From Heterodera schachtii (lineage: Eukaryota > Nematoda > Chromadorea > Rhabditida > Heteroderidae), in the NCBI GenBank assembly GCA_023374025.1, contig SIJG01000176.1:95611-159610 (forward strand): a stretch of 64,000 nt of DNA. The letters run 5' to 3'. The notes under the pieces were generated by a model, which had not been told where the DNA came from, made no database searches, and worked only from the letters and a program-made list of their open reading frames with translations. Shown here piece after piece: positions 48,055 to 60,600 of the stretch. A program made the translations under genes and the position numbers. The stretch's first letter is position 1; the number at the start of each line of letters is the position of its first letter.

Positions 48055-48425
48055 ATGGGTCGGGGTCGTTTTCGTGCGGACCAAAGTTTTTGGGCTATAA
48101 CTTTTGTTTTCTTTGTCAGCAAAATCCAATGGTATCATTCGATAGCCCCTAAGTGTTCTCTATTAGCCTGTAAAATTTGGAAAAATTTCCTTAAGGTTTA
48201 AAAAAATTATGGTTGAAGAGTTCAAAATTTTCCAACTTTTTTGGCCCGAACTTTTTTTAAACTTGACGAAATTTTTTGAAATTTGGCAGCTAATAGCGCA
48301 ATTCAAGGGCTATCGTATGATACCAAGATTGTGCAATTTGATTTGGTCTGAAAAAAGTTATAAGTTGATTTAGTCAAAATTTTGGCAAATTTTGCACTTT
48401 TCGTCGGTCGAACCCACCACGTAAT
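48055..48425. mobile_element. Palindromic MITE-like element
   Basis: GGTATCATTCGATAGCCC...CTATTAGC...AAATTT (about 48131-48190) is repeated as its complement at about 48260-48330 (GCTAATAGC...GGGCTATCGTATGATACC). Imperfect pairing extends outwards through CTATAACTTTTG and AAAAAGTTATAA. The 75-codon frame starting at 47974 lies over the left arm and is a by-product. Confidence 0.5.
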
Positions 48426-49313
48426 AAACAAGTCCACACTCAAGGGTTGATAAACGAACTATGAATTGTTAAATATAAATAAATTGAATTCATTAATTGC
48501 TATAAAACTTTTCCAAAATAAAAAATAATTCAATAAATAATAATGAGAAAAATTAATGTAAAAATGCTGCTGTTCAAAAAGATGGAAATAATTTTAAAAA
48601 GAATAATTATTAAATATAATTGTGTAATTTAACTAGTTCTTTTAAAATTGCAAGAAAGATAAAAAAAATTTAATTATCCTTTTTTTCATTATAATTTTTT
48701 AAAAAGATTATATGATTCACAAGTGATAGTGCAAAAAGTACTCAATAAATATGAACAAATATTTTTCATTTTTTTACATTCATGCAAAATAAAATTTATC
48801 ATATTATAATTAAATATTTCTTTACAAATGATTATTTTCTTTTTTGTAGTTTGCAATATTTTTGTTTATTCCATTATTTTTTGTTTTTACCATGTTTTTG
48901 ATTAATTATAATTTTGTAAGTAAACAGGTAATTAATTATATCTACTTATTTTTCTTTAGGGATAAATCACATAGTTTTTTATACTAATAAAATTTATAAC
49001 TTTAAAATAATATAAAATGAAAAAATTTAGCCAAAAATTACAAATGAATTTTTCAAGTATATTTAATACAAAAAAAACAAATTGTAATTCATAAGCAAAT
49101 TATTTTGTGCTGAAATGAAACAGCTCAAACTGTATTAATATTTTCAATTAGTAATTATAAAAAAATAAATAATGCCATCCTTAATATTATTTTGTCTATA
49201 ATTTAACCATGAGAAAGGATAAATATGTTTAATAGAAAATAATATTTTTTGAAAATAAATTTATTTCATGAGAGTTTGAAACAAAGACGGAGACATCAAG
49301 AGAATTTCGGAGG
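48426..49313. other. AT-rich stretch, no gene seen
   Basis: A/T-rich without repeats or open frames of note. Confidence 0.6.
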
Positions 49314-49983
49314 CATTAATGCAGTGATGTGATATCTGAGGATTTTTCCTCATTTTGTGGTCTTTTAGAGGGTCAAAGAGGATTTTTTTGAAAAATGAGG
49401 ATTTGCGGATTTTGTGGTCTTTTGAGAAATTTGAGGATTTTTGTGGTCTTTTGATAAAAAAGTGACAAAAACGCATAATTTTTTGAAAAATAGGTATATT
49501 TGGCAAAATGTTCGAACTTTTTCTTCAAATCATAAACTTTTTTTTTCGAAAAATCCTCATTTTTCAATAAATTTTAATTAATTTCCTTTAGCTAATTTTG
49601 TTCAAAAAAATAAAGAGGAATTCGATAGAGGGGGTCAAAATCATTTTTTTGACAAAATCTGTTAACAAATCGCACTCAAAATTCCAAATTTTTTCCGGCA
49701 GCGCCTATCGGCACTGCCGGACCCCATCCTCCAATGTTCCCAAAAAGTTTTTTTGGAAAACCGCGCCACAAAAAAAAAAAGCAATTTTTTGTGGGTCTCA
49801 TTTGTCAGTGGACAGATAATATGACATTTAACTGATTTTGTTCGCATTTTATGATGTTTTAAAAAAATGAGGATTTTTCATTCCAAATGAGGATTTTTTT
49901 GAGGTATTTTAGTGGCAAATGAGGATTTTTTACGGCTGAAATGAGGATTTTCAAAATTTTGAGATCACATCTCTGCATTAATT
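49314..49983. mobile_element. hAT-type MITE with 8 bp target duplication
   Basis: Left terminus CAGTGATGTGATATC (49322) and right terminus complement CAGAGATGTGATCTC (ending 49975) match at 13 of 15 positions. They are flanked by CATTAATG (49314-49321) and CATTAATT (49976-49983), an 8 bp duplication with one change. An 8 bp target duplication plus CAG(N)G ends is the hAT signature. Subterminal TGAGGATTTTT words recur about ten times near both ends, as transposase-binding repeats do. The interior (about 49600-49850) has a GC-richer CCGGCAGCGCC...GGCACTGCCGG inverted pair and no transposase. At 654 bp it is non-autonomous. Confidence 0.8.
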
Positions 49984-51000
49984 TGGATCGAAATGCAAAA
50001 TGTAATTCCACAATAATTTAATAATAATTTAAGTTCAAAAATAGTTGAATTTCTTTGCTTTTACAGAAAGCGATTAATTTTGCCTACGAGCCACCAAGAA
50101 GTTTCTTTTAAAATTAGTTAAAACGAAAAAGACAATTAAATTAAACTTAATTCAAAAAATAAAAAAATCAATCCCAATTATTAATAAAACAAACAAAAAA
50201 ATCATCTCAGTAATTGAATAATTCAAATAAAAAATAACCAAGAATAATACAAATATTTTTTTGAATATATAAAATCAATTCGTCGCCTAAATCATTTCGA
50301 ATAAGAATATTACAGAAAATATCTTATAATTAATATATAATATGATGAATTGTTGAGATTTTTGATTTAAGCAATAAATTTTAAATAAAGGTAGAAAATT
50401 ATATTTTTAAAGTTTAGAAAATGGATTAGAAAAGTTTTATTAATCTTAAAAAATATAACATTTTCAGATTTTTTTTAAATTATTTGATTTTAATAATAAT
50501 TTGATCATTTGGTTAAATTATATATTGGTATAATTATTCAAAGCGAAAATTAGAAGATTAAATTGGATTGTTTTATTTTATTTATATTAATAACCGTTTT
50601 AAATAAATTCCTTTTTTTAAATGTTGTAAATTATGTTTTTTCAATGGATGTAACATTATGAATAATAATAATGAAATTATTTTGCTTAAACAAATTTGTT
50701 TAAAAAACTTATTGGCTGAAAATTTTATTTTTAATTTTTCTTCTCATTAGTATCTTATAAATATAATATGACTAATACAAAAATGTGAGTAAAATATTTA
50801 ATATTATTTTAGAAGAGTATTTTAGTAATTTAAGTTGAAATTAATAATTAAAACAAATATTAAAAAAGAAAAAAAAAATAAATTAGTTCAAAGGGTCAAT
50901 AAACGGATTTTATGTTATTAATATTTACTTTTTGAGAAAAAATAAAAGATTAAATAATTCGAACCTGAGAAGTTCAAAAACCAAGTTTTTTCAATCTTTT
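49984..51000. other. AT-rich stretch, no gene seen
   Basis: A/T-rich sequence with no repeat, hairpin or coding signal that I can support. Confidence 0.6.
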
Positions 51001-51113
51001 TGCCGGGACCGGGACTGGCAAAACCGGGTCCGGAATTCCAATTTATCCAAAAACCGGGACCGGGACCTGAAAAACCCGAAAATTCCCGGCTCGGTCCCGT
51101 TCCCGTGCAACCC
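51001..51113. mobile_element. CCGGGACC-word element
   Basis: CCGGGACCGGGACTGG, CCGGGTCCGGAATTCC, CCGGGACCGGGACC, CCCGGCTCGGTCCCG and TCCCGTGCAACCCT: both orientations of one word. Read from the right, the end is AGGGTTGCACGGGAACGGGA, like the AGGGTTGC termini common in hAT MITEs. The 67-codon frame over it is repeat-driven. Confidence 0.5.
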
Positions 51114-51657
51114 TAATAAAAATAGAGATATTTAAATTTTTTGGCACAATTTAAAAATTATAGCAGTGGACTTACAATAAGAGTTTAAGAAAATAAATAA
51201 AATACAACTAATTAGATCAAAACTTTAATAAAAAATTATGATTAAAAAATATATTTTCTTTATCCATTAATACATTTTTCATTATTAAATTAACAGCATA
51301 TTTAAAAATTGGCTATTTCAGGCTTTTTTCAGATGAAAAAGTCGAGTTTGTGGTCGTATAAATATAAATATTACATATAAAAACAAGCACACATTAATTG
51401 ATTATGTCTGATTGTGCGTACAAGTTATCGCAAAAGTCGAGAATATTGAGAAAGAATTTCAAATAATGTAATAATAATATTTTTTCAAAATATTGAGAGA
51501 ATATTCAATTTTAATTAATTTTAAATTTGTTATTTAAAAATTTACAATTAAGTTATAAAAACAAATATTATAAAATTAAATTCAATTTTAAAAATGAATT
51601 ATTTTATTTATTCCAATATTAATTAATTATTGCAAAAATTATGGTAAAATTAAATGC

Positions 51658-51856
51658 CAGGGGCCGTAGCAGAAGAAGGTGGTCATTTGACGAGGTCATT
51701 TAACCATGGTTATTTGACCTGGTCATTTGACCACGAAATACGAGAAAAACGGTAGCAAAAGAAGATGGTAAATTTTCTGCTGGAGCAACCACCAGCCACC
51801 GTTTTTTAACCATCAACTAAGTTCTTTTGCTATACTACCAACTTCTACCATGTCAT
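51658..51856. mobile_element. ACCATGGT / GGTCATTTGACC-word element, copy 1
   Basis: Starts CAGGGGCCGTAGCAG. It contains GGTCATTTGACC-type palindromic words (51680-51731), AACCATGGTTA, then CAACCACCAGCCACC and ACCATCAACTAAG. A second member is at 53401-53565. Confidence 0.45.
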
Positions 51857-51973
51857 TAAAATTTGCATTATATTATTTTAAATTAAATAACCAAAATAAT
51901 GATTAAAGGTCCTAGAACGTGTTAAGCCGAAGTGACAATAGAGTGACAATAGTATTTATATGGGCGAAGTGAC

Positions 51974-52700
51974 AAAAGTATCACAATGTTCGTAATAATT
52001 AAATTTAATTATTATTTTAATTTTATTTGCTAATAACAAATCATAATTTAGGTGATTTTCGTATGAGCAACAGCTCCAAGTATCCTCAGCTACTTTTGTA
52101 ATTTTTAAAAAATTAGTAAAAATTTACAAAAAGTTGTAACGAAAAAAAAATCGAAATTTAGACTCAACAATTTTGCCCCTAACTTTTTTTAAAATTAATA
52201 AAAAACTTTGAAATTTTAACTGAATAATAGAGAAATCTTTGGGCTTTCTAAATATTAAAAGAAAATTAAAATTGTTTGTTTCTGAAAAAAGTTATGAGAG
52301 AATTAATAGTGTCATATTTTTATGGTCATCCAAAAAATGTAAGGTCATTTAAATGCATGGAAATTGTTCCAACATCAATTATAACAACCTTAATATGAAC
52401 TGGTAGCCCAAAGATTTCTCTATTATTCAGTTAAAATTTCAAAGTTTTTTATTAAATTTTAAAAAAAGTTAGGGTCAAAATTGTTGAGTCTAAATTTTTT
52501 TCGATTTTTTTTCGTTACAACTTTTTGTAAATTTTTACTAATTTTTAAAAAATTATAAAAGTAGTAGAGGATACTTGGAGCTGTTGCTTATACCGAAATT
52601 CATTAAATTGATTAAGTTTAAGCTAAGTTATGATTAATTATTTAGCAAGTTAATTTTCAATAATAATGAATTTTAATTATTACGAACATTGTGATACTTT
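51974..52700. mobile_element. Long inverted-repeat element (arms about 270-295 bp)
   Basis: AAAGTATCACAATGTTCGTA (51975) is matched by its complement TACGAACATTGTGATACTTT (52681-52700). Inward, GAGCAACAGCTCCAAGTATC, AAAAAGTTGTAACGAAAAAA, GACTCAACAATTTTG and AATAGAGAAATCTTTGGGCT (to 52245) recur inverted at 52405-52600. A central loop of about 160 bp remains. As a transcript it would fold into a long double-stranded hairpin. A degenerate core copy is at 2575-2760. Confidence 0.8.
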
Positions 52701-53249
52701 AATCATTTTATACTCATTTTGAGACCCATTTAATTCACTTTAAAGGACTCTGGATGATAAACAAATCATTTTCTCAAGGGTATAATGGTACCAAAAATGT
52801 GACCCATTTTGGCGCCAAAATTTAACTGTGCATAGGCAATTAAAAAATTCTAATTATCTTCCCTTTTTAGTGAACAGGGTCTTTGTCAATTCTCATAAAA
52901 AATGGTTTATTTTCATTAAGCTTTGCTCTTGAAAATTGCCAAAACATTGGTCCGGGAGTTGCGTGCGATCTGTAAAAATTTTTTGGCACCTTTTTGTCTT
53001 TGTCTTATGACTCTCTAAAGATAGGGTAAAACTATTAAGTAACAATCAAAAATTAGGTGGTGCCATGACTTATTTGGCACCCCGTATTTATGCATTAATT
53101 TTTTGTAAAATTTTTTATTACAATTTAAAATATTTCGGCATTTAGAAGGGGCTATTTATTAAAAATTTATTTATAATTTTAATTAATACATTGTTTTTAA
53201 TATAATTATTTAATTAAAAAATTAGAAAATAACATAAATTATAAGAATT
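52701..53249. other. Non-coding stretch with palindromes
   Basis: Somewhat GC-richer than background at 52780-53090. ATTTTGGCGCCAAAAT (52806-52821) is a perfect 16 bp palindrome, and GGTGCC/GGCACC (53059-53081) forms a hairpin. It is probably an unidentified transposon; no coding frame. Confidence 0.4.
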
Positions 53250-53400
53250 TTGGGTAAATTTGTTTTTTTAATTTTTAAAAATAGTTATCATTATTATAAA
53301 TTGAAAATCTTTATATCTATCGATAGCGGAGACTTTTCTCTGTTTTATAAACCTTATTTGATATTTTTATCATGCTTGAATGATTTTTGGCAGATTTTTA

Positions 53401-53565
53401 AAAGTTGGTGGTTAGGTCTGCAACCATGGGTAGGGGCAGGGTTGCAATTTAACCATGGTAACATGGTTAAGTAACCACTAACCATGTTCTTTTGCTGCGC
53501 GTTCGCAAACCACCAACCATCATGGTCAAATGACCATGTTATATGACCATGAACTCGTGGCAAAA
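53401..53565. mobile_element. ACCATGGT / GGTCAAATGACC-word element, copy 2
   Basis: CAACCATGG, a CAGGGTTGC terminus-like site (53437), AACCATGGTAACATGGTTAA, then CCACCAACCATCATGGTCAA and TGACCATGTTATATGACCAT. It shares its word set with 51658-51856. Open frames on both strands here (53250-53474, 53354-53572) are built from the word and rejected. Confidence 0.45.
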
Positions 53566-54009
53566 AGTCCATTAATTATTCACAAATCTAAGCTAATATA
53601 TTCAATAATTTATTAAAGAAAAAAACAAACACGAATTATGATCGTGTCAAGAGAATTGAATAATAATTAAAAAAACAAAAAAATTTATAATATCAAGTTT
53701 GCATTAATTAAAGAAAATAATGAAGAAATAAATTTTATTATTTAATTTATATATTTTTAAAAGTGATAAAAATATGAAATTTATTTGAATATACTTAAGA
53801 TCCATCAATAAAGTCTTTAATATTTCTAGAATATTGTTTCAAATTTAAAACTTTAAATTTTGATAAAAATTACGATTACCATAATACTTTTCAAAAATTC
53901 TTTGTACAATCATAAAGAGAATTTATAGGTAAAAGATCAACTTAAAGTGTTAAGTAAGTAAAATCTTAATCAGAATATTAATTTGGAAAATTTTTTTTTA
54001 TAAAATTAT

Positions 54010-54072
54010 CAAAAAGTTATGGTCACAAAATTCCAATAAGTCTTGAATCAAAATTTTTGGCCATAACTTTTT
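54010..54072. repeat. Inverted repeat around AAAAGTTATGG
   Basis: AAAAGTTATGGTC near 54012 pairs with GGCCATAACTTTT near 54060. It is related in words to the 48 kb palindromic family. Confidence 0.4.
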
Positions 54073-54883
54073 TGAAATTCAAGGAAATTTTTTGAAATTT
54101 TAAAGAATAATAGATTAAATAGAGGACTTTAAAACTCCAAAAAGAAAATTTTAATCATATTGCTTTTATAAAAAATTTATAAAGCATTGAACAGGCTAGA
54201 GTTTAACTCTTATTTAATGCTATAAAATATGATTTTTTTAATTTTATTCCTTAAATATTATGTATGTATGATTGTGTGTTGATTTCTGAAAATTTGAAAC
54301 TTTAATTTGATTTTTTTTTATTAAAATACATTTGAAACATTATTAAATTTTTTCTTTTAGTATTTCTCATTTTTTGTTAGCAATAATTAAAAAGATTTTT
54401 TTTTATTTCCTAGTTAAAATTAAAATATTCTTTGTCGACCTTTAAAATTTATTTGAAGTATATTTATTCTAATATTAAAAAATTCGTTTTCGAATTTATT
54501 TAATAATCCTAATTATAGACTTCGGGTAAATTTCGCTGGTACATCTTCCTTAAAATTTTGTACATTTAAAAATTAAACAATTTTCTTATAATTATTAAAA
54601 GGTATTCAAAATAAAACAACATAATAAAAATTAATCAAATTAACTAATAAATATATTAAAAAAAAATTTTTAATTATAAAAAAAATTCAATAAAAATCTG
54701 ACAACGCTTCGACTTGAGATTAAGGCGAGAAAAATAACGAAAAATTATTACAAAGAACTGTTGACTAATAAGCATTGCATTTGAAATTTTTTTCTTATGG
54801 GAATTATGTGAAAAAGCAAAAAATATTACATTTTCCACTTGGTTTGAGGCTTCTACGTTGACACTTTTATTATTCCTTTTTTT

Positions 54884-54968
54884 TTGCCTTTTTCGGGATT
54901 TTCGTGCTTTAAATGCTTTTTTGGGATTTTGCCATTTTGGTGCTTTTTTGGCGTTTTTCCAAAAAATC
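54884..54968 (-). repeat. AAAAAGGCA-word repeat, copy 2 (inverted)
   Basis: TGCCTTTTTCGGGATTTTCG, TGCTTTTTTGGGATTTTGCC, GGTGCTTTTTTGGCG: the complement of the words at 34424-34530, including the CCCGAAAAAGG junction. Confidence 0.5.
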
Positions 54969-56218
54969 CATTAAAAATGCAATAAAATCGGGAAAATACA
55001 ACTCTAAGAAATGACTCGAAAAAATTTTAAAAAATGCACCCTAAGAAATGAAAAAATTTCAGAAAATATCATGATAAAAAAATAATTACCTAAATTAAAT
55101 ATTTAAAAGTTTTAATTAAAAAAATAATAACAAAATAAAATTTAGAACTTGCCCTGAAACTATTTGTTATTAAATTGCATTAAATTAAATATTTTAAATA
55201 AAATCTGCGAATTATTACCATGCGACTAATAAGGAAAGCGATTTTTAGGATTCAAAATATCTATAAAATATAAAATGAATGAAGATTTTAAGATTTTTTC
55301 ATTAAGATATATTTCGATAAAAAAAATGATTCTTGAATTGAAAATTCATTCTAAAATACTCAAAAAAAACAAAATATTAAGATAAATATTTAAAAAAATT
55401 AGCTAGCTAAATTAAATATTAAACGGCTTAAACTGATGTTGGTTTTAAATAAAACTCATACAAAGAAAATGGAGATAAAATAATAAATAGTAGAATGTGT
55501 AAATATTTAATGTTTAAAAGAAATTCAAAAAAATATATAATTTTAAAATAAAAATATATACACGATAATCTGGTATTAATATGTTTAATACCGAGTATAA
55601 AACTTTCACCGTCGATAAAACGCATCCGAAGGTCAATCCTATGAGAGTCAAATCAGTGAAAAGAATGTCAATGAATAAACATTAAAAAAAAAACTAAAGA
55701 AATAATATTTATAAAAAAAAATGAAAGGTCGCATTAAAAAGAAATTAATATTTCGGTCATTAGTGAAATATTGCAAATCTTATGGAAAAAGAAATCGATG
55801 ACAAATTTCAAGCATCTCTCCTGAAAATGATTTGAATAATTTAAGAAGAATTATTAAAATTTATTGGATAAAATCAGACAATAAATTCAATAAATTAAAA
55901 AGTGGTTTTTGGGCGAAAATTGGTTAACAAAGTGAAAAAAAAATTCCATATTTTTTTATTCCTCCGCAAAGGATGTTGAAAGTTATGAATTAATTTTTTT
56001 TTTCCAAAAATTATTTGCATATAAAGTGAACATCTTTATGCTAAAAATGATGCCAACCTAAAAAAAGTGGTAACAAATTTTTTTATCAATAAAAATTTCT
56101 GGAATTGGGAAATTTATGATTCAGCAATTAGAAACCAATATATTTAAATAAATTAAATAAGAAATTTAAATTAAAAAAAAATTGTTACTGCATATGTTTA
56201 GCAGTATTATTTTTCATA
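54969..56218. other. AT-rich stretch, no gene seen
   Basis: A/T-rich; the minus-strand frame at 55428-55625 is isoleucine/tyrosine-driven. Nothing supported. Confidence 0.6.
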
Positions 56219-56275
56219 ATGCGCTATAGAATTTCACAGATTTTTCGCGTCGCAAGGAGAACTTCGGAGCCGAAG
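56219..56275 (+). CDS. Possible short first exon (hypothetical)
   Basis: ATG followed by RYRISQIFRVARRTSEPK, GC-rich and basic, ending AAG before GTTAAA, a possible splice donor; past it the reading becomes AT-driven. A CTTCGG-AG-CCGAAG hairpin (56262-56275) lies across the exon end. A plus-strand islet at about 56772-56828 (after TTTCTCTAAG; HALSEFKMRLRKMHKHH) would continue it in phase. Entirely tentative, and no family is recognised. Confidence 0.2.
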
Positions 56276-57429
56276 GTTAAAAATCGTAAAAATATTCTAA
56301 CTTACTTATTTGATAATTGGAAGTTTATAATTGATATGATCTTAATAAAAAATTTAATAATCTATATTGTACATGATTACTTTAAGGTAAAAAATAAATT
56401 AATAAAATTGGCTTTTTCTTTCACAAAAAAACACAGTGAATTATATTTGAATAATTATATTTAATTAATTTTTTATTCACTTTTTCATTTATGATTTAAA
56501 TTTAAAAAAAAGTAAATGAGTTCTTTGAAAAAGAAAATTAAGCACGAAAATTTCACGAAGAAAAAAAAGTTGATTACTTATTCAATTAAGTGCGAAATTT
56601 TGTGTAAAAATTTTATAAGAAATAAATATTATTTTACTATAGCTGAATTTTAAAATTATTAATGATATATGCATAATAAATATCCGAAGAAATTATATAT
56701 TATTTGTGCTGAATAAAAATAGCTTTTGACGATAATTATAAGTTTTATTGAATTTCTCTAAGCATGCTTTGTCTGAATTTAAAATGCGCTTGCGGAAAAT
56801 GCACAAGCACCACATTTAAAAAAAAATTTAATTCACGAATGTAATTTTGTTTTTCATTAAAAATCGGTTTAATTTTATTTGCTGATTAATTTCACTAGTA
56901 AATTAATTTAAGAAATTTTATTAAATTAAAAAATAATTTTTACAATGGGTTTAATGCTTTCACCATTTATTGATGATTGAATAATATTTTAAATAATTTT
57001 ATGTTTTATCTTTTATATTTAATGTTATTAATAAATTAGTTAAATTTTCTTTCTTTTTATTTATCATATTTTTGAATATTTTTTTGAAGAAATATAAAAT
57101 TTATCTATTTTCTTTTCTTTTAAAAATTTAATATAAGATATTTTATTTCATAGTGAGATCAAATAACTATAAATTGGTAAGGCAATTGAATTTTTGCAAC
57201 ATCGGACAGTTTTGATTAATAAACCCTTTTATTTGAAATTTGTATTTATTCTTTTAATTTATTCATTAGATATCTTATATAAATAAATTATGCTAATTGT
57301 ACTAAATTTGTTTTGTTCAATTATGAATAAATTATTTACCTATCTCTATTTAATACGAATATAATATTATAAATAATTATTTTTGTTAAGAGAGTGATTT
57401 TCTCTACAGCACAATAATTTAATTTTCAG

Positions 57430-57627
57430 AGAAATAATGCATGGAATAAAATGATGAATTTCAATAGAGTTTCAAAAAAGGTGCATTTACAAGATGCCTT
57501 TCGAGTTATCAGAAAAAAAAAAAGTCAATTTAATTCCCATCCCTCGTCATTACTTCTTCCAAGCAACACCATCGAGGAAATCAAAATCAAAATTGAGCGC
57601 ATTGAAGACATTCTGTTTGAAACTTGA
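57430..57627 (+). CDS. Probable terminal exon of an unknown gene
   Basis: A strong acceptor, AATTTTCAG (57421-57429), is followed by 65 open codons and TGA (57625-57627). The reading (RNNAWNKMMNFNRVSKKVHL, QDAFRVIRKKKSQF, HPSSLLLPSNTIEEIKIKIE, RIEDILFET) is balanced, basic then helical. Its G+C is clearly above the flanks, with C- and G-ending codons such as CCC TCG TCA, AGC AAC ACC ATC GAG. The frame is closed at 57415-57417, so the exon starts after that point; an internal ATG at 57451 would give 58 residues. No upstream exon can be placed firmly. The protein family is not recognised. Confidence 0.4.
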   Translation, partial: RNNAWNKMMNFNRVSKKVHLQDAFRVIRKKKSQFNSHPSSLLLPSNTIEEIKIKIERIEDILFET

Positions 57628-60600
57628 AATAGATAACTTTTTAAAAAGGAATTTAATTAATTTAAATTAAAGTTTCGTTTTAAATTAATTAAAGATCATT
57701 GCTGAATTTTTGTTATTAAAATTTGAAAATATTTAAATTAAGTTTCTAAATCGACCTACTAGAATTTTCAATCTTGTCGATAATCCGCAGTTTTTGGCAC
57801 CGATACAACACAAGGGAAGAGTACAAATTGGAGTCAATTCATTTATATTTACGAGGAAAATTATTTTGTCTCAAATTTTTTTGCCAGAAATAAAAATAAA
57901 TAAATTAAATATCCATAACTAAGGTTAATGATCTCTTTAAATAGGAAAGATAAAACAATCATAAAGGTCTTTAAATATCTAAAATGTATGCATAATACTT
58001 TTAATTATAAATAAATATTTTTTTTTACTTACAATAATATAAAAAATTAAATAAATTTGCAAAATATGAACTTAGGTTTGTTTGTGTTCCAGCAATTTTA
58101 ACATTTTGTTTTTTGATCATATTTAATAATAGACTTTTTTATATTAAAAAAATAATTAATTATCGAAAAAAGAAAACTGATAAATTTCAAAATTTTATAA
58201 ATTTGAATAGTTGTTTCATTCTAATTCCTAGACAATAAATAAATAAAATTAGGTAAAAGTTTTAGAAAACATTTAATAATTGTATAAAATATAAAATTGA
58301 CAGTGAATAAATTTTAGCATTAAGTTATCTACTATAAAAAAATATTTTTCTAATCAAAGAATTATTCTAATAATGTAAAATAAATTAATAAACGAAATAA
58401 AATTTTTATTCAGATGAATTTCGTAAAAATTAAGATGAGTAAAAGGGGCAACTTATTCAATGAAATGTAATTCTAAAGTAAAAATTCCAGGCAAATACTA
58501 TCATTTTATATTTTTATATTCAACCTTATAAAAACAAGATATATTTAAAAAATGTATTAATTACTTTAATAAAAGTGAACTCGATAAAATTAAAGAGATT
58601 AATTAATTAAAACCAATTTTAACAAATAAAAATAATATTGAGTCTGTATTAATTCTTTAAATTATTCATTGTAATTAAATAAATACTATTAATAAAATTC
58701 CTAAGCTTTTTTACTTCAAAAAGCGAAATTATATATTATAATTATAAAAAGATAGATTTAGGAATAGAAAAAAAAATTAAAAAGGGATTTATTAATATTA
58801 ACAAAATAAAACATTATTTGGACAAATGAAGAAAATAAACGATTAAGAATAATAATTGAAAAATACACTAATTAAAATTGTTCAAATAACTGATAATAAA
58901 AAAATGCATAGAGAAATGAACTAAGAGTAAATAGATGTATATTGTCAAACTGATTTGTTATTATTCCGAAAATATAAATGAAGCACGAAATTTCTTAATG
59001 TCATAATTAGGGCCGCGACTTTTAGTGAAATAAAATTCACGGAATTTATAAATGCTAAAAAAATTGTATCTTATAATTTAATTAAAAAATGTATTAATAG
59101 AAGGATATTTGCTTACAATATTAATTCTTATACAGATTTTAATTAAAAAATATTAAACTCTATAAAATAATGAAAAATAAATAAACAGGTTATTGGTCAT
59201 TGGAACTGAATCTCAGCTTCTGACCATGATATTTGGAGAAATAAATTACATAATAAAAATTCATGGTAAATATTTAAGAAATTAATGAAATAATACATAA
59301 TCTTTATTCCTTTAAAACAAATGTAACAATACAAAAACTTTTGGGGATAAAAATAAATAATTACGTAAGCAATAAAAAAGATAATTAAATATTTATATTT
59401 TTATGGTATAAATTTCTGGCTATGAATAGTAATGGAAAAAATAAAATAATTTAATATCACCAACAAAAAAGATGTAGAAAATATAAAATTAATTCAATTG
59501 ATAAAATATTATAAAGTCAAAAATTAATTTGAAAATAAATTAATTTATAAATTTGAAAGAGATTAATTATCATTATCATTAATATTTTATATTTATTATT
59601 TATTAAAATAAATTTACCAAATAAAAAATAATAATATCTATATTTTTTGGAATTGTATTCAATGAATATAGTGTGTTTTACATTTTGCCATTAATTCGGC
59701 TCAATTTTTGTCAAATACGCCTTTAAATTTTTTTTGTAAATTCAAAATATTAAAAAGCAAATCAATTTTTAATTATAGATGAAGTTAACATTATGTGTTT
59801 TAGGTCGAACTTCGGAGTGTAATTTTTTCATATTTTCAAAAAATTACAGCGAAACAAAAATTTTAATAAAGAACATTCTTAAAACTTTTTAATATTTTTC
59901 CAAAATTTTAAAAATCCTTCAAAATAGGAATTTTAATTAATTTAATGACTTTTAAAGTTTTTTCGTAATTTAAATTAATAATTAAACACAATCGCATGAA
60001 AAAATAATTTAAAATAAAATGTAAAGAGAATATAAATTCTTAATCTGAAATATTAATATTAAACCATGCATATATTGTTTTTTTAATCATTTAACTACAA
60101 AATAATGATCATGTTCAAAAAAATTTAAAAAAAAAACTTAACATTTTCAATCAAAAATGAAAAATTGCCCATTCTTGACAGAGACGAGAAAAATATCGGG
60201 TTCGAAACTCGGGATTTGGGCAGCAAAATTGGTGGAAAAATTTTATATGTTATCTGTGGATGATTAAGTATTTTGCTTATTTTTGTTCAATCCCAAAATT
60301 CTCTGAATATCTGGTAATAATTAATAATAAATTATTCTAGCATTTAATTAAAATTTAAATCAGCAAAACAATTTTTTAAATTATTTGAATAAAATTTTTA
60401 GGGGTTGTAATTTTTATAATTTGTAAGTCATTACTTGGGATTAATTTTAAGTTATCCTTTTGCTAAAAATCTATGAAAAATTATTTGCTGAAAATTTAAA
60501 AAAAAAAATTTCAAAAAATATTCTTTTTTTCTTAAGATTTTTGCATTTAAAAGGTCCTAATTTGCAACAATTTGCACATTTATATGATGGTGCCAAGTTT

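Noticed and set aside
53250..53572. Overlapping frames on both strands
   Set aside because: They cover the ACCATGGT word element and have no domain.
60190..60230. tRNA-like GGTTCGAAA near 60198, and GGTCGAACCC near 48408
   Set aside because: No acceptor, D or anticodon stems can be drawn around either site.
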